From: Alitta virens
Taxonomy: Eukaryota > Annelida > Polychaeta > Phyllodocida > Nereididae
Length of the DNA: 64,000 nucleotides
Assembly (NCBI GenBank): GCA_932294295.1
Contig: OW028575.1
Location: 16,806,058 to 16,870,057 of the forward strand
Reading direction: 5' to 3'
In this document: positions 1-10,902 of the stretch, piece by piece
Layout of the letters: each line of letters starts with the position of its first letter
How positions within the stretch are numbered: position 1 is the first letter of the stretch
The notes under the pieces: generated by a model
What the model was told of the DNA's origin: nothing
The model's database searches: none
Seen by the model: the letters and a program-made list of their open reading frames with translations, nothing else
Made by a program: the position numbers and the translations under genes

Positions 1-545
1 TAGAATATTCACAAGCTGTTTATATCTTTTGATTCTGGACCATGTCCAGCCATTTAGAATATTCACAAGCTGTTTATATCTTTTGATTCTGGAACCATGT
101 CCAGCCATTTAGAATATTCACAAGCTGTTTATATCTTTTGATTCTGGAACCATGACCAGTCATTTAGAATATTCACAAGCTGTTTATATCTTTTGATTCT
201 GGACCATGTCCAGCCATTTAGAATATTCACAAGCTGTTTATATCTTTTGATTCTGGACCATGTCCAGTCATTTAGAATATTCACAAGCTGTTTATATCTT
301 TTGATCTGGAACCATGACCAGTCATTTAGAATATTCACAAGCTGTTTATATCTTTTGATTCTGGACCATGTCCAGCCATTTAGAATATTCACAAGCTGTT
401 TATATCTTTTGATTCTGGACCATGTCCAGTCATTTAGAATATTCACAAGCTGTTTATATCTTTTGGTTCTGGACCATGTCCAGCCATTTAGAATATTCAC
501 AAGCTGTTTATATATTTATTTTTCTGGAACCATGACCAGGCATCC
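1..545. repeat. Minisatellite, 54-55 bp unit, about 10 copies
   Basis: The unit begins TAGAATATTCACAAGCTG and recurs every 54-55 bp from the first base of the window, so the array probably continues to the left. Copies differ mainly at GGACC versus GGAACC and at CATGTCCAGCC versus CATGACCAGTC. The last copy degenerates near 520-545. Long open frames on both strands here are by-products of a repeat whose length is close to a multiple of three. Confidence 0.97.
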
Positions 546-720
546 TCATTAGGATTTTTTTTTATTATTTTGAGGACCAAAAACAAGTATCCAAACAAAA
601 CTTTGTCTAATCATTACATGTATTAGACCATATATGCATCATGGAAAATCATCTTTTTGTTTATAACAGCCAGGGAATAAGGCAAGTTATTAACATATGC
701 AACAGACTCTCTAGCACCAA

Positions 721-825
721 TCTTACTTATGGTAAGCGCTAATTGATGCTGGTGCCTTGTCTACCAGTCAAACAAATTGACTGAGAGACAAAGCCCCAGC
801 ATCAATCAGCAATTACCATAAGTAG
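721..825. repeat. Fold-back hairpin of about 105 bp
   Basis: Arms of roughly 47 bp pair around a very short loop near 773-777. The left arm contains ACTTATGGTAAGCGCTAATT and the right arm ends AATTACCATAAGT; the inner stem is CAGTCAA with TTGACTG. There are a few mismatches and single-base bulges. It could be a small MITE or a transcribed hairpin. It lies downstream of the CTIF-like gene, in that gene's sense orientation. Confidence 0.8.
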
Positions 826-2247
826 ATACATATAGGTACACAAAATACAGATTTCATTACTGCAACAAACATGCATACGATATAGAAATGTTATGCTGGA
901 GTTTTAAACTAAGCCACAATAAGGTTACTTCATTTATAAACAATGACTACAGAATAAATGATACTGGAAACAAACACAACGCTAACATGGACAGAACCAA
1001 TAATACTTATAGGCACCCAGGATATGTCATTCGATATTAAGATTAACTGATCTGAAGTATCTTAAGTCTTCAAGTTGTGTCATTAAATGCTATGCATGTA
1101 CATTCAGATCTCTCAGTAACAATTGATAATTAGGTTTTCAAATGTTCAAAAAATATAGCATAAAATAACAATGAGTATTTTAAGTGTTCCATGAATAACA
1201 GTCATACTGATTCGGCACTGCTAAATATATACACTGTCAAATAAAAATTTTTGTCCTTCAATAAAATGGACATCTGATAGATGAGTAGCAACATGTGTTC
1301 ATTAAAGAGAACTTATACAAAAAAAACTTATACTTTACACATCTTTTGTTGTGAGATAAATGAAAAATAGCTTGAACTCATAATGCAATGACTCGTTAGG
1401 AATCAGATCGGTCAATGACCAATATGAACTGTGTGACAGTTACCTAACATGAAAAAAAAAAATCTATACATTTATTATATTGTTCCTCACCGAAAAATGT
1501 AAAAGACACCATTAATCTATTCCAATGAAAGTTTCAAAATTGCAATTAGCACCATTGCGCATAAACACAAAATAAGACAATAATAATATATACAAAAGAT
1601 ACATAAAACACAGAAAACTAAATTAAAACAATATGATCAGACCTAATGAAATTAATTGTTTGGGGTCATACAAGCTCACCTAGCACACCCAGACATAAAA
1701 TTTAAACAATCAAAATTACCTTCCTCATGTCAAATGAGTGACATAATTAATACTGACAACAATAGCAAATTGGTTTAATAAATATCAATCAACACAATTA
1801 CAGGTTAATTAACTCCAGCAATGTACTGTATTGCAACATGTGCAGAAAAATATAAAAAATTAAATTTTACATTCTCTCTCTCATCATAGCCAGACTATTA
1901 AAAGCAATAGCCATTCCAACATAAACGATAATACTAACATAATATTACAACTGTAAATATGGCTTCAGTCCATTTAACCATTTATATCTGGTGTACAAAC
2001 ATCATACACTACTCAAAACACAAGAAAACTGACATCACATTGTACATTTCATCAGTAAGCACTGAATTGATCATCATGAACACTTGTGCAGATCTTTGGT
2101 TTCAATTTTTTTTAATAACAAACACACTATTCAAAACAAATGAAAATAACTCACAAACATTTTGAACTTGATCAAGAAGCACTTAAATAGTCAAAACTCT
2201 ACTGTGCAGGTTTAGAGAATATTTTATCTATTTATTATCAACTAGTA
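826..2247. other. AT-rich non-coding 3' flank of the CTIF-like gene
   Basis: No open frame here has coding character and no repeat structure beyond short A/T runs is evident. It lies downstream of the minus-strand CTIF-like gene and may include its 3' UTR. The reverse complement of AATAAA (TTTATT at 2231-2236) is only about 12 bp past the stop codon, and further TTTATT hexamers occur, for example near 1470, so the cleavage site is not determined. Confidence 0.5.
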
Positions 2248-5200
2248 TTATGAGAAATAATACTTTTGTGCAGCTTTTGAAAATGCCCATCCACTGGCAC
2301 GCAGTTCTACTGGTCCAAGCAGCATGAGACGAATGGCAGGGTCCATTCCAGAATCAACAATGGCATCTCGTAAGTTCTCAATGAGCTGATCCATTTTCTG
2401 TGAGTTTGAAATGTCAAGTATCTGGCCACATTCATGCAGCACACAACATAATTGTTGCATCTGTAATATAAAGAAAACAAAGGCATCAATTCACTAGTCT
2501 TTGAAGGTGTGCAGTGTGCACAAACTACAAAATGTTACCCATTACTTTGATGTCTGTATGAAATTTAAGTTATAATCTTTGAAAATTAATAGATTGTTTC
2601 TACCATTGCAAGTAAATTAGTCATGAGCCCTTTTAACAACTAACAATTACATTAATTGTTCACAATGATTAGACTTTTTGAAAGCAGTCCAAAAATTGTA
2701 AAATACAAATTCACACATACAGAACTGACAAGTGGCATAAGCGTACAATCAGGCAGTAGCAATTCCACGATCACAGCCTGCATTGTGTTCATGATATATC
2801 CAGATTTCTGCAATGTTTGGTTCTTTGAAACCTCACTCAAGTGTACCTTATACCACATCGCTCAAAAAACAATTTAATCAACTCACTAGTTCAAAACTGT
2901 TCACTGCAGGAGGGGTGGCAACAACCAGCAAGAGCTCCAATAAGATTGATCCCAGGCTGCTAATACGGTTGCCAAAAACTTTAAGAGTCTGGAAAACGCT
3001 GGATAGGAACACTATCACAGTCAGACAATAATGCAGTCCCATGTCAACCCAGCTGTTCCAAGCATCCACTGCTTGCTTACACGCATCCACCACTCCCTTC
3101 CTGAAGTGAGCCTTCAAAGGTTGAGCATCACTGCCATTCAATTCTTTCTTTAATGTAAAATCATCAAATAGATCTTTAATCTACAAAGAATACTACTTTT
3201 ATATCAATTTCCCAGGAGAGGCAAGTGAATAGACGAACAGAAGGCACTGCAACCGAAACAGACAGCTAATATGTTGCGGCCATAAAGCTACTAACTTGTG
3301 GTAGCTATTAAGCCCTGGCCCATTCTAATGAAAACGACACCACTAAATAGATGTCGTCATCAAAATATGTTGATCTGCTTTGGTGTCAGTAACCTCTTAC
3401 AGTGCTCTAGTTCCAATTGCTGACATTGCCAACCAACATCATTACAGTCTAACATTAGGCAAGAACTCAAAATGAAGAATATTTTGTTTTTAAAGATGCC
3501 TCATTACATTATAAAGCCTTACAGCTTCTCCCAGCAGCAGACCAAAATACTTTTAACAAGCACTTTCTCCATGCAAATTTGGAAAAAATTTCCATATGAC
3601 TCTATAACTGTCATTTGTACAAACAATAAAACCAGCGATTTCAAAAAATCCTTTAACTACCTGGAAAATGAAATCAATTAACTTTGCAGCCACTCTGTGA
3701 TAACCGGGGTCTTGTAATGCTCTTGTGACAATCACCTGACCAACCTCTGCCAAGTGACTTCCATTTAAGATTAATGGATCTGCAAAGTAGAGAAACAACC
3801 TAGACAAATTTCTCCCATATCATCACATACAGGTTATTCTGGTCCATGCAGACAGTATACTTACAGTACTAAGAATGATTTTTAAAGCGTAACCATTAAG
3901 CTTACCTATGCTTTGTCTACATATATGTAAGTGTCATTTGGTGTAAACTGGACTTGCACACAAATTAAGTGCTCCTAGTTTATATTCAAAGGTCCGGTCC
4001 CTTCAATGGTTGTCATAAATATTTATAAATAAAAAAAATGTTTAATGTTAAAATTAAAATTGGTATAAATGGTAAGAGTCTTCTATCTCTAATGACTCAA
4101 TAACATCATATTTTATTCTCACCTATGGTAGCTTTTGCAATGTACGACCAGCATTCTTCTGCATAACTTCCCAGGTCTACCTTCTCTGGGTCAATGTTAG
4201 CAATTTCACACTCTTGCTCAAAATCATCATATAAATCCAGCAACTGTTTGTACATTCTCCTCTGCAGTTCAAAGCTTGCCTTAGTCGGTTCAGGCACAGG
4301 CACCTTCTTAACTCCTTTCTTAGGGTCAGGAGAGGTTGGAACTTCCATCTTGGTGCTTTCTTTAATATAATTAATAGCTTCACAATTGAGCGTTTCAATT
4401 TCACTAACTCCACTTTCCTTCATATATATTTGAGCAGAAAGTACTGGATCATTGTCATTATTTTCCACTCTCAGTTTTGAAAGTTTACTTGCTAATGTAT
4501 TGCATCGAGCAATTGAAATATTGAAATCAGAGTCACTGGCAACTTTGGTATTTGCACTATCGTCCTCTTCATTAATCTTTAAATTTGTAATACTAGTGTT
4601 TTCCTCCTCAAAGTTTTTCACTTTTTTCTTGCCCTCTTGTTCAGAAAAAGTAGCATTTACAGACTGAGTTGAAGGCGTAATGGCACTCTTGTCAAATATT
4701 ATAGAATCTTCATCACTTGATGCACTATCTGTGATGGCAATCACTAACTCATTGATCTTCTTTGGTGTGTCTGTTTGAGTGAGAACAGTGGCTTCCTTTT
4801 CAGAAATTACTTTTTTGGTTGACTGTGGCCAAGGTGGTACTTTGGTTACTTTGGTTTCTGCTCTTGTGGTCTGTCCAACCACTGAGGTCTGACCAACCAC
4901 TGTAGACGGCCACTGGAACAAAGGAGCTGATGGTTGCACAGGAACTGCAGAAAAAATTAAATAATACCACAATGTAATTCAATAGATATGTTTGTACTCA
5001 TATTATACAATAAGGTCAAACAAAATTTTAAATTATGGTAGAAGTATGCAGTACTATGCACTATGCAGAATATATAATGGCAAGTACTAATGAGGGTTTA
5101 CATAATATTCAGCAGCTGCTCAGTAGCTATACGGATTCACCTAGGCAACACATAGCATTTAAAGATAGATATACAGATCACATGCAGTGCCATGCTCTAT

Positions 5201-5553
5201 ATCTTACTTGATGTGGCAGGATGAAAGCATAGATTAAAACTTAATTGATGTGCTTGTAGAAAGTAGTAATGGTGCAGTCAATGTATATTAAATAGAATGC
5301 AATTACCTGGTTGTAAATAGCTAAATGAAGGCACTACTGAAGGAGGGTAGCCAAAGCAGTATTGATGATACGGCTGGTAAACTGCACTGGACATGCCACT
5401 GGGTTGTACAGCAGGTTGGATGTATTGTAGGAATTGATATTCAGGTGGATTTGCTTGGCTGTAAATTCCTGAATGAATGTCATTTTGATATGTGTAGAAT
5501 GGAGCAGAAACTGTGGAATCATAACCAAACCACTTGTAACCATTTGGATCCAT
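2248..5553 (-). CDS. CTIF: MIF4G-domain translation factor, CTIF/MIF4GD-like, six coding exons
   Basis: Coding exons in transcript order are 5553-5307, 4944-4123, 3779-3661, 3180-2887, 2807-2721 and 2460-2248. Every intron has GT/AG borders and phases agree (1,1,0,0,0), giving 593 aa from ATG at 5551-5553 to TAA at 2248-2250. Residues 1-82 are rich in Tyr, Pro and Gln. Residues 83 to about 330 are acidic, Ser/Thr-rich and probably disordered. The C-terminal third is a helical MIF4G domain: it contains LLDLYDDFEQECEIANIDPE, KLIDFIFQ and KMDQLIENLRDAI, and ends ELRASGW...AAQKYYFS, which closely resembles the end of MIF4GD. The total length is close to human CTIF (about 598 aa), which also carries a C-terminal MIF4G. 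In that family the protein links cap-bound CBP80/20 to eIF3 in translation. An acceptor-like CTGCAG just upstream of the ATG suggests an unlocated 5' UTR exon. The choice between CTIF and a long MIF4GD homologue is inferred; the MIF4G assignment is firm. Confidence 0.88.
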
Positions 5554-5563
5554 GGCACACGTT

Positions 5564-6949
5564 CTGCAGTGCAAAAATAGATAGGCTAGGCTAGAAAAGT
5601 AGAGAAACAGGGGTGGCAGGATTGAATAGGAGACATTGGGGGCATGTGTCCCAAACTTATTTTTGAAGTGCTCTGTCTCTTGACTTGATAAAATTTGAAG
5701 TGCACCCCCTCTGGGTGCCCTCCCAGATTCTTGTATTTTTCACTACACTCGCTTAAGTCTTCTTAGAAATTTGGGGAGAGCATTGCAAAATATAGACTTA
5801 GATAAAGCAGTTATAGGCAATTTGGCTATTGACACTGTGGATGCAGCGCAAAGGGCATTGTGGATGAAGAGAGCACCCTCAAGTGAAATGGTCTTCATTC
5901 AGCTCACTATTTGTCAGGAAGGTTTGGCTTTCACCCAGATGGTTTGGCCCCAAGGCAGGAAGGCTACATAAAATACGGTCGACTTTAGACAGCTGTAGCC
6001 ACCTATTCCTGGCTGTAGCTGTAACTGGCTAAAGCTAGCTGCTTCTGTCTACTTCTAGCTAATAGCGGCTTACACCTGTCCCTGTCGCCACTGCAAAAAT
6101 TTAAACCTTGGAAATTTTTTTTTTGATTAAATATAAAAATGTACTTTTAGATCGGGCTTTGAGTAGCCAGCTATAGCCAGACAGTTCTGTTTAGTGGCAG
6201 GTAGCATCATATTGCAGAAGTTGTCAAGGTTCAATTTGACAGGCCGTTTTTAATGAAAGGATATGTTATCTTTCCCTTCATCAAGAAAGGTTGGCTCCTG
6301 AATGATGCCCCATTCAGCAAAGGTTTGTTGTTTTTCTTGGGGTTTATTTTACAGTCAATAGCCAGCCAAAATTGTATAACCACTGCAAGCAATTTCAATA
6401 GCTGAATAGTTGTAGAGAGTGCATCTGCAGTGTCAATAGCCGAAAGTCCAAAGCCTTCCAAGTTCCATGGCATTGTATATATAGCACTGTACAAATGAAT
6501 CTTCTGGAACTTAAGGATGCAGATTTGAACCTGGCTACTCTCCAACTCAAGTCAGAATGAGTATGAGGTGGTAGTTGCTGGGGAGAGCTGGCAACTGTGA
6601 CATAATTATGCAAAGGCCACCCTTTTGTCTGGTATGATCAGCAACAACCAAATGGTTGAAACCAGACCCAGCAATAGGTGTGCAGCCAACCTGTGGATAA
6701 ACCGGTGACAAAATTTTGTATTACATCTGCCAAAGTAATAAGTTTTGATGATAGCTTGGCGACAATAGTGCCAACCAAGCGACATTCCCAGGAGATTTGC
6801 AGCAGAGCTGCCCTTCGACCTTCCTCCCAAGAGTTTTTGTCTTTAAAGGGGGGTTCTCACATAGCCGGTTTTCCAGGTGAAGTTGTATTGCTGTCATAGA
6901 ATATGTTATGCCCCATTTTGATGACTTCACCACGATTGTTGGAAGCAAA
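5564..6949. other. Non-coding spacer or 5' intron of the CTIF-like gene with repeat-like text
   Basis: No recognisable coding exon. Around 6000-6075 there are clustered tagctgtagcc-like words of the kind found in degenerate interspersed repeats, with similar words near 6170. If the CTIF-like transcript starts farther upstream, this is its first intron. Confidence 0.35.
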
Positions 6950-7536
6950 AAGGGGCGGGGCTTAAGGCGACGGGTGAGTTGGCAGCAGCGAGGTGTGAAT
7001 CGCGGTCACCCGGCGAATCACCACGTAGGATATGCACCAAACCCGACAGATGATGCCTGGTCTGATGCTGGGTGAGCCACGGGTAAATCACGTTTACGAC
7101 GGGAGACTTCATGGCATCTACGTACCACCCGCAGGCTTGTACGTGTGAGGGGCATATCGAGCACGTGTTTATCACGACTGTGAAGGTTACAAGAAAAAAC
7201 GCGTTTATCAGGCTGCTCATGTTGAGCAGAGTCGAACTGGCAGGAAGGTTGTTACTGGCAGACAGCAAGGATCCCACTGAAGGATGGTTCAAGGAAGAAG
7301 AACCAGGCACCACTGGAGAAGGTACAGCAGAGAAGACACCCAATGAAGATAAAGGCCCAGGTCCAGAAGACTGGTAGGTACCTCCAGGCTGGAACGTGGC
7401 AACTGAAGAAGCTCCTGCAGCCTGTGAAGAAGCCCAAGCAGACGGCTCTGTAGACATCGTCTGCAATGGTAGTCCATTGTTTCTCAGGAGTAGCCTGCTG
7501 GAACTGGAGGAAATGTCGGCTGAAACATCTGGGCTT

Positions 7537-7692
7537 GCTGCTGCTGCTGCTGCAGCTGCTGCTGCTGAATAATCAACTGCTGCTGTTGCTGCTGTTGCTG
7601 CTGTTGCTGCTGTTGCTGCTGTTGCTGCTGTTGCTGCTGTTGCTGCTGTTGCTGCTGTTGCTGCTGTTGCTGCTGTTGCTGCTGTTGCTGCT
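7537..7692 (-). repeat. Polyglutamine-coding repeat (CAG/CAA, 9 bp period)
   Basis: On the plus strand the tract is mostly repeats of the 9-mer GCTGCTGTT, which on the minus strand reads CAG and CAA codons in a regular 2:1 pattern. The regular 9 bp period indicates expansion by unit duplication rather than pure CAG slippage. It sits inside the broken MADF-like frame. Confidence 0.93.
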
Positions 7693-8868
7693 TGTTCCTC
7701 CTGACTTTCACCTTAAGCTGCAGGGAGAACGACATCAGCTGGGCTTTGACGTCGTCATATGTGTCCAAGTCCAACTGAAGACGCTCAGAATATATGTAGT
7801 CAGTCATCGAGCAGATTCTCAGGGTCTTCGAAGGAGGAGGAGGCTGTGCAATGGCTCTGCTGTGCTGGTCAATCCTTGCAGCTGTCTGCTGAGCAGTCTG
7901 GACTATGTCAGCTAATTTGGAGCTTGTTGCAGAAGAATGATCACCAGTATTCTTCCTCTTCTTGAAGAGACCCCCTTGGTTGTCGCTGGGAAGACTGGAC
8001 TGAGGGTCTGTGCCTTGTCATCGATGAGCCTCATCTTCCTCTGATGATCCTTGTAGTCACGTCTGGCCCTGTCATAGAATATGTCATTCTCCCAGTACCA
8101 GTCAGCAATGTCTTGCTCATCATTGGGAGGTAGAAAAAGCTTCTGTCTTTCTTCTTGGCTACTTCTGAGATGCAGCAGGAGCAGTGGCAGAGGAGGCCTG
8201 GGTGGCAGGAAATTGACTGGCATCACTATCATCATCTTCTTCTTGGGTGTCTTTCTTCTCCTTCTCTGTCGCTGTCATCCATGTCAACATCAGAAGACTT
8301 GGCAGAAGACTTGACAGGATACTTGGCAGAAGACAGGCAGGATGCTTGGTAGGAGACTTGGCAGGAGACCTGGTAGGAGCTAGCCCAGCAGACTGCTTCG
8401 GGTCGCGGTAAACAAAAGCACATGGACTGAGCACATGTCACTGGTTTTTTTTTCGTTTTCTTGCGAGAATTACGTGCCAAATATCCAGTTTTAAATATCG
8501 CGTGTATTGTTCAAAGGAGTTGGAGTTTTTTGAACTGATGTCTAGAAAGCTGTTGGATCCAAGCAGGCACAGATTTCCACCTTTTTCAGTGCACATGCAC
8601 TGTGGCTCAGTGGGAGGAGCCTATTCGTGCATGCTCAGTAGCGTAAATATGGCAGCCTCTGTGGAGAGCTCAGACATGGCGTATGTTTTTCTGAATAAAG
8701 GTGCTTGTATTTATGGATATCCTGGGCGACCAGCAATGAAATATTGGTGCCCTTGAAGGTAACTTTACAGAGAATAATCAGCGATATTTTGTAGACATGA
8801 TCGCCATTCAGTTTGCTCAGAATCTCTTTCCTTTTAGCGACACCCCTTGAAATAACTAAGAAGTGCTT

Positions 8869-8899
8869 GGAACTGGCTTACGCTTCGCAAGCCAGTTCC
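8869..8899. repeat. Perfect short hairpin, 11 bp stem and 9 nt loop
   Basis: GGAACTGGCTT and AAGCCAGTTCC are exact reverse complements separated by ACGCTTCGC. It lies between the N-terminal fragment of the MADF-like frame and the rest, within the transposon-like island. Confidence 0.85.
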
Positions 8900-9460
8900 T
8901 TGGAGTTAGGTAGGAGCGTAATAAGTACAACTGGCGGGACTAGAAGGAGCTGCCGGAACTCTGGATTCTTCAGACTCAAATAATTCTTCCCCAGAGGCAA
9001 GTGCAGAAGGCTCTTTTTCTGTGACTTCTTTGTTTCCAAGATTGCGTCTCTTGTTGGGTCCCATGGTGAAAAGGTAAAGTTGAAACAGCAACAGCAGCAG
9101 AGGACAGTACGGTGAGGTCGATCAGTTTCTATCAAAGGCAGAGGTGTGAATGAAGTTTGCCTCACTGGAATGATTATATACTGCTGGCCGAGGTCACGTG
9201 ACGAGCCAACCAGCCCTGTGACTGTCCTGCACCCGTCGTAAACGTAGCAGCAGGTGATTTACTCGTGGCACACGTGAGTCACACATAGTGTACGTATGTA
9301 TTGATTTTTCTATACGTAGAAACCGGTGACTTATCCGTGGTACACATGAGTGCATACGTAGAAGCCGACGGTTTAATCGTCGCACACTTACCTCTCCTGC
9401 CGGGTTCTTGACACCCACGTGTGCGACAGTTAACCTGCCGGCTTCTACAAGTGTCTTCAC

Positions 9461-10560
9461 TATGGGTGTTAACTATAAACAATCACCCGCGAGTTTTCTA
9501 CGGAAGTTTTGAACATGAACAAAACATTTGTCGATTTTGGCGGTTGTTCTCGGTTCGGGGATGACTGCGAGGAATTGAGTGTGTTCACAGTCTTCTATGA
9601 CAACCTCCCGATAACCACGGTTGCGTTTCGGATGCCCAATTTTGCGCAATATTACATCATTCTACGAGAGCAATACGGCTTTTCCAGGATTACCGGCTAT
9701 GTGAGAATCCCCCTTTACTCAATTAACTCTGGATCTACAGCATTATACTTGGTTACCAATATATGCAATAACTACAAAAGAAATATATGGACACCCATAA
9801 TATCGCTTTACTCTCAATATTTGCAGAGAAAATTAGCTATATGTCATGAAGGGGAAGGCCATCACAGGGATACATTAATTGTCACCATATGTTGCCAAGT
9901 TGAATGGCAATCTCTACAACATCCCCCTCTTGTGACAGTCGATTCTTCCCCGTGTTAGGAGTCTATTAAATTAACTACATTCAAAAAACGTCTGACAATT
10001 AAGTCAGGGGCCTTAATTTACGGTTATAGACAATGATAGCATAACTAACAAGCCCAGCGGATCCTTCAATACTGACAATAGACAAAAATGATATGCCAAA
10101 CCGGGCTTGTCAGACAGCCTCAACATAACTATCAGACGTCTACATAATTTTCATAAATTGTATGTGTAGATAAATAAAATACCAAAATTATCAATAATGA
10201 CAATATTTATCCATTTCTCAGTGATAGACTAGCCTATACATGCAGGAGTCCAATTAAGCCGTGCCAAAACGCCCATTAGGAGAAGCTTTCAAACCTGTAC
10301 ATTACTATACAGGTAATACTATCAAAATTGCAAGCTGCACTGGCCTGCTCAAAGCCTGCTCAAAAGTGCTGTACAGGAGCCGATCTATATTTGGGAGAGC
10401 ACTGCACTGCAGTTTGCATGTACGTTCCATCGCGTAGGCATCGCCATTGCTTAGAAAGTTCACCATCACCACTAATTTTCTACCGATACATTGTCAATAG
10501 ATATATTGATTCTAAAACTAGATACTAATTGCAAACCTTGCTTCAAGCTTCATCAACAAC
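9461..10560. other. Intergenic, no recognised gene
   Basis: An open frame of 149 codons (9509-9958, plus) is present; it has no recognisable domain and I do not call it a gene. The rest is AT-rich spacer between the transposon-like island and the promoter of the tetraspan gene. Confidence 0.4.
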
Positions 10561-10569
10561 ACCGTTCAA

Positions 10570-10902
10570 GCCGCTTACCGGAAGTTGAAATTAGACCGGA
10601 AGTTGACTGAAATGAGGTCAAGATTTTGCACCCGATGACACCCTGAGCAGAGCAGCAGACCTGATATTTTTCGCATTTCCAATGTTGGTGGACCTTTTGT
10701 CCGATCACATGAAAGGTTGGTAAAGCAATAACCTTATTGTTAATTGTTCAGATCAAGCGGCTTGGTGGTGATTATTGTATATTTGTTTGTTGCAGTTGCG
10801 CTCAGCCTCAAGCTAAAGTGAAAATCACAGAAATCCCTATGATTTAACACCTGTGACAGGCTTTACGTGTTTTGGACCTGTTTGCTGAACTGAGCACTGA
10901 AA
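10570..10902 (+). promoter_or_regulatory. Candidate promoter and 5' UTR of the tetraspan gene (two ETS-type sites)
   Basis: Two ACCGGAAGTTGA motifs, about 20 bp apart between roughly 10576 and 10606, match the ETS/GABP core CCGGAAGT common in TATA-less animal promoters. No TATA box stands out. They lie about 300 bp upstream of the ATG at 10903, so the intervening sequence would be 5' UTR. The transcription start itself is not visible. Confidence 0.45.

Larger units (their letters stand above)
7190..9064 (-). pseudogene. Broken MADF/Myb-SANT-like protein gene with polyglutamine tract
   Basis: Read on the minus strand, fragments line up in order but in different frames. They are: an ATG at 9064 (MGPNKRRNLGNKEVTEKE...) open to about 8906; a charged segment near 8330-8240; an acidic Ser-rich stretch near 8270-8170 ending in TAG; then a MADF-like helix block near 8165-7985 (NDEQDIADWYWENDIFYDRA, then RRDYKDHQRKMRLIDDKA). 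A frameshift follows, then a linker containing SSKLADIVQTAQQTAARIDQ, a segment DLDTYDDVKAQLMSFSLQLK and about 30 glutamines. A stop after PPVPAGYS is followed in another frame by a Ser/Pro-rich tail (7466 to about 7190). A MADF domain binds DNA in related transposon and insect factors. The several frame breaks imply decay, although introns could account for some. Confidence 0.55.
6950..9460 (-). mobile_element. Degenerate DNA-transposon-like island with inverted flanks
   Basis: This block is richer in GC and CpG than its surroundings. The flanks share an inverted repeat: 7072-7103 (containing CCACGGGTAAATCAC then GTTTACGACGGG) matches the reverse complement of 9232-9272 (containing CCACGAGTAAATCACC then ACGTTTACGACGGG). 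The right flank (9240-9450) repeats a motif with the core TACGTAGAARCCG followed by a variable TTWATCGT-type word, resembling subterminal repeats. Between them lies a broken MADF-type open frame. Such proteins are common accessory or DNA-binding products of Harbinger/ISL2EU-type elements, but no transposase is visible, so the superfamily is an inference. Outer boundaries are approximate and no target duplication was found. Confidence 0.5.

Noticed and set aside
129..552. Open frames of about 120 codons on both strands
   Set aside because: They are translations of the 54-55 bp minisatellite and repeat the same peptide; no splice or start context.
7466..7915. 149-codon plus frame with a polyleucine run
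   Set aside because: It is the reverse of the polyglutamine-coding repeat on the minus strand.
9509..9958. 149-codon plus frame near the transposon-like island
   Set aside because: No recognisable domain, no promoter or splice signal, and the second half is AT-rich spacer. Length alone is insufficient.
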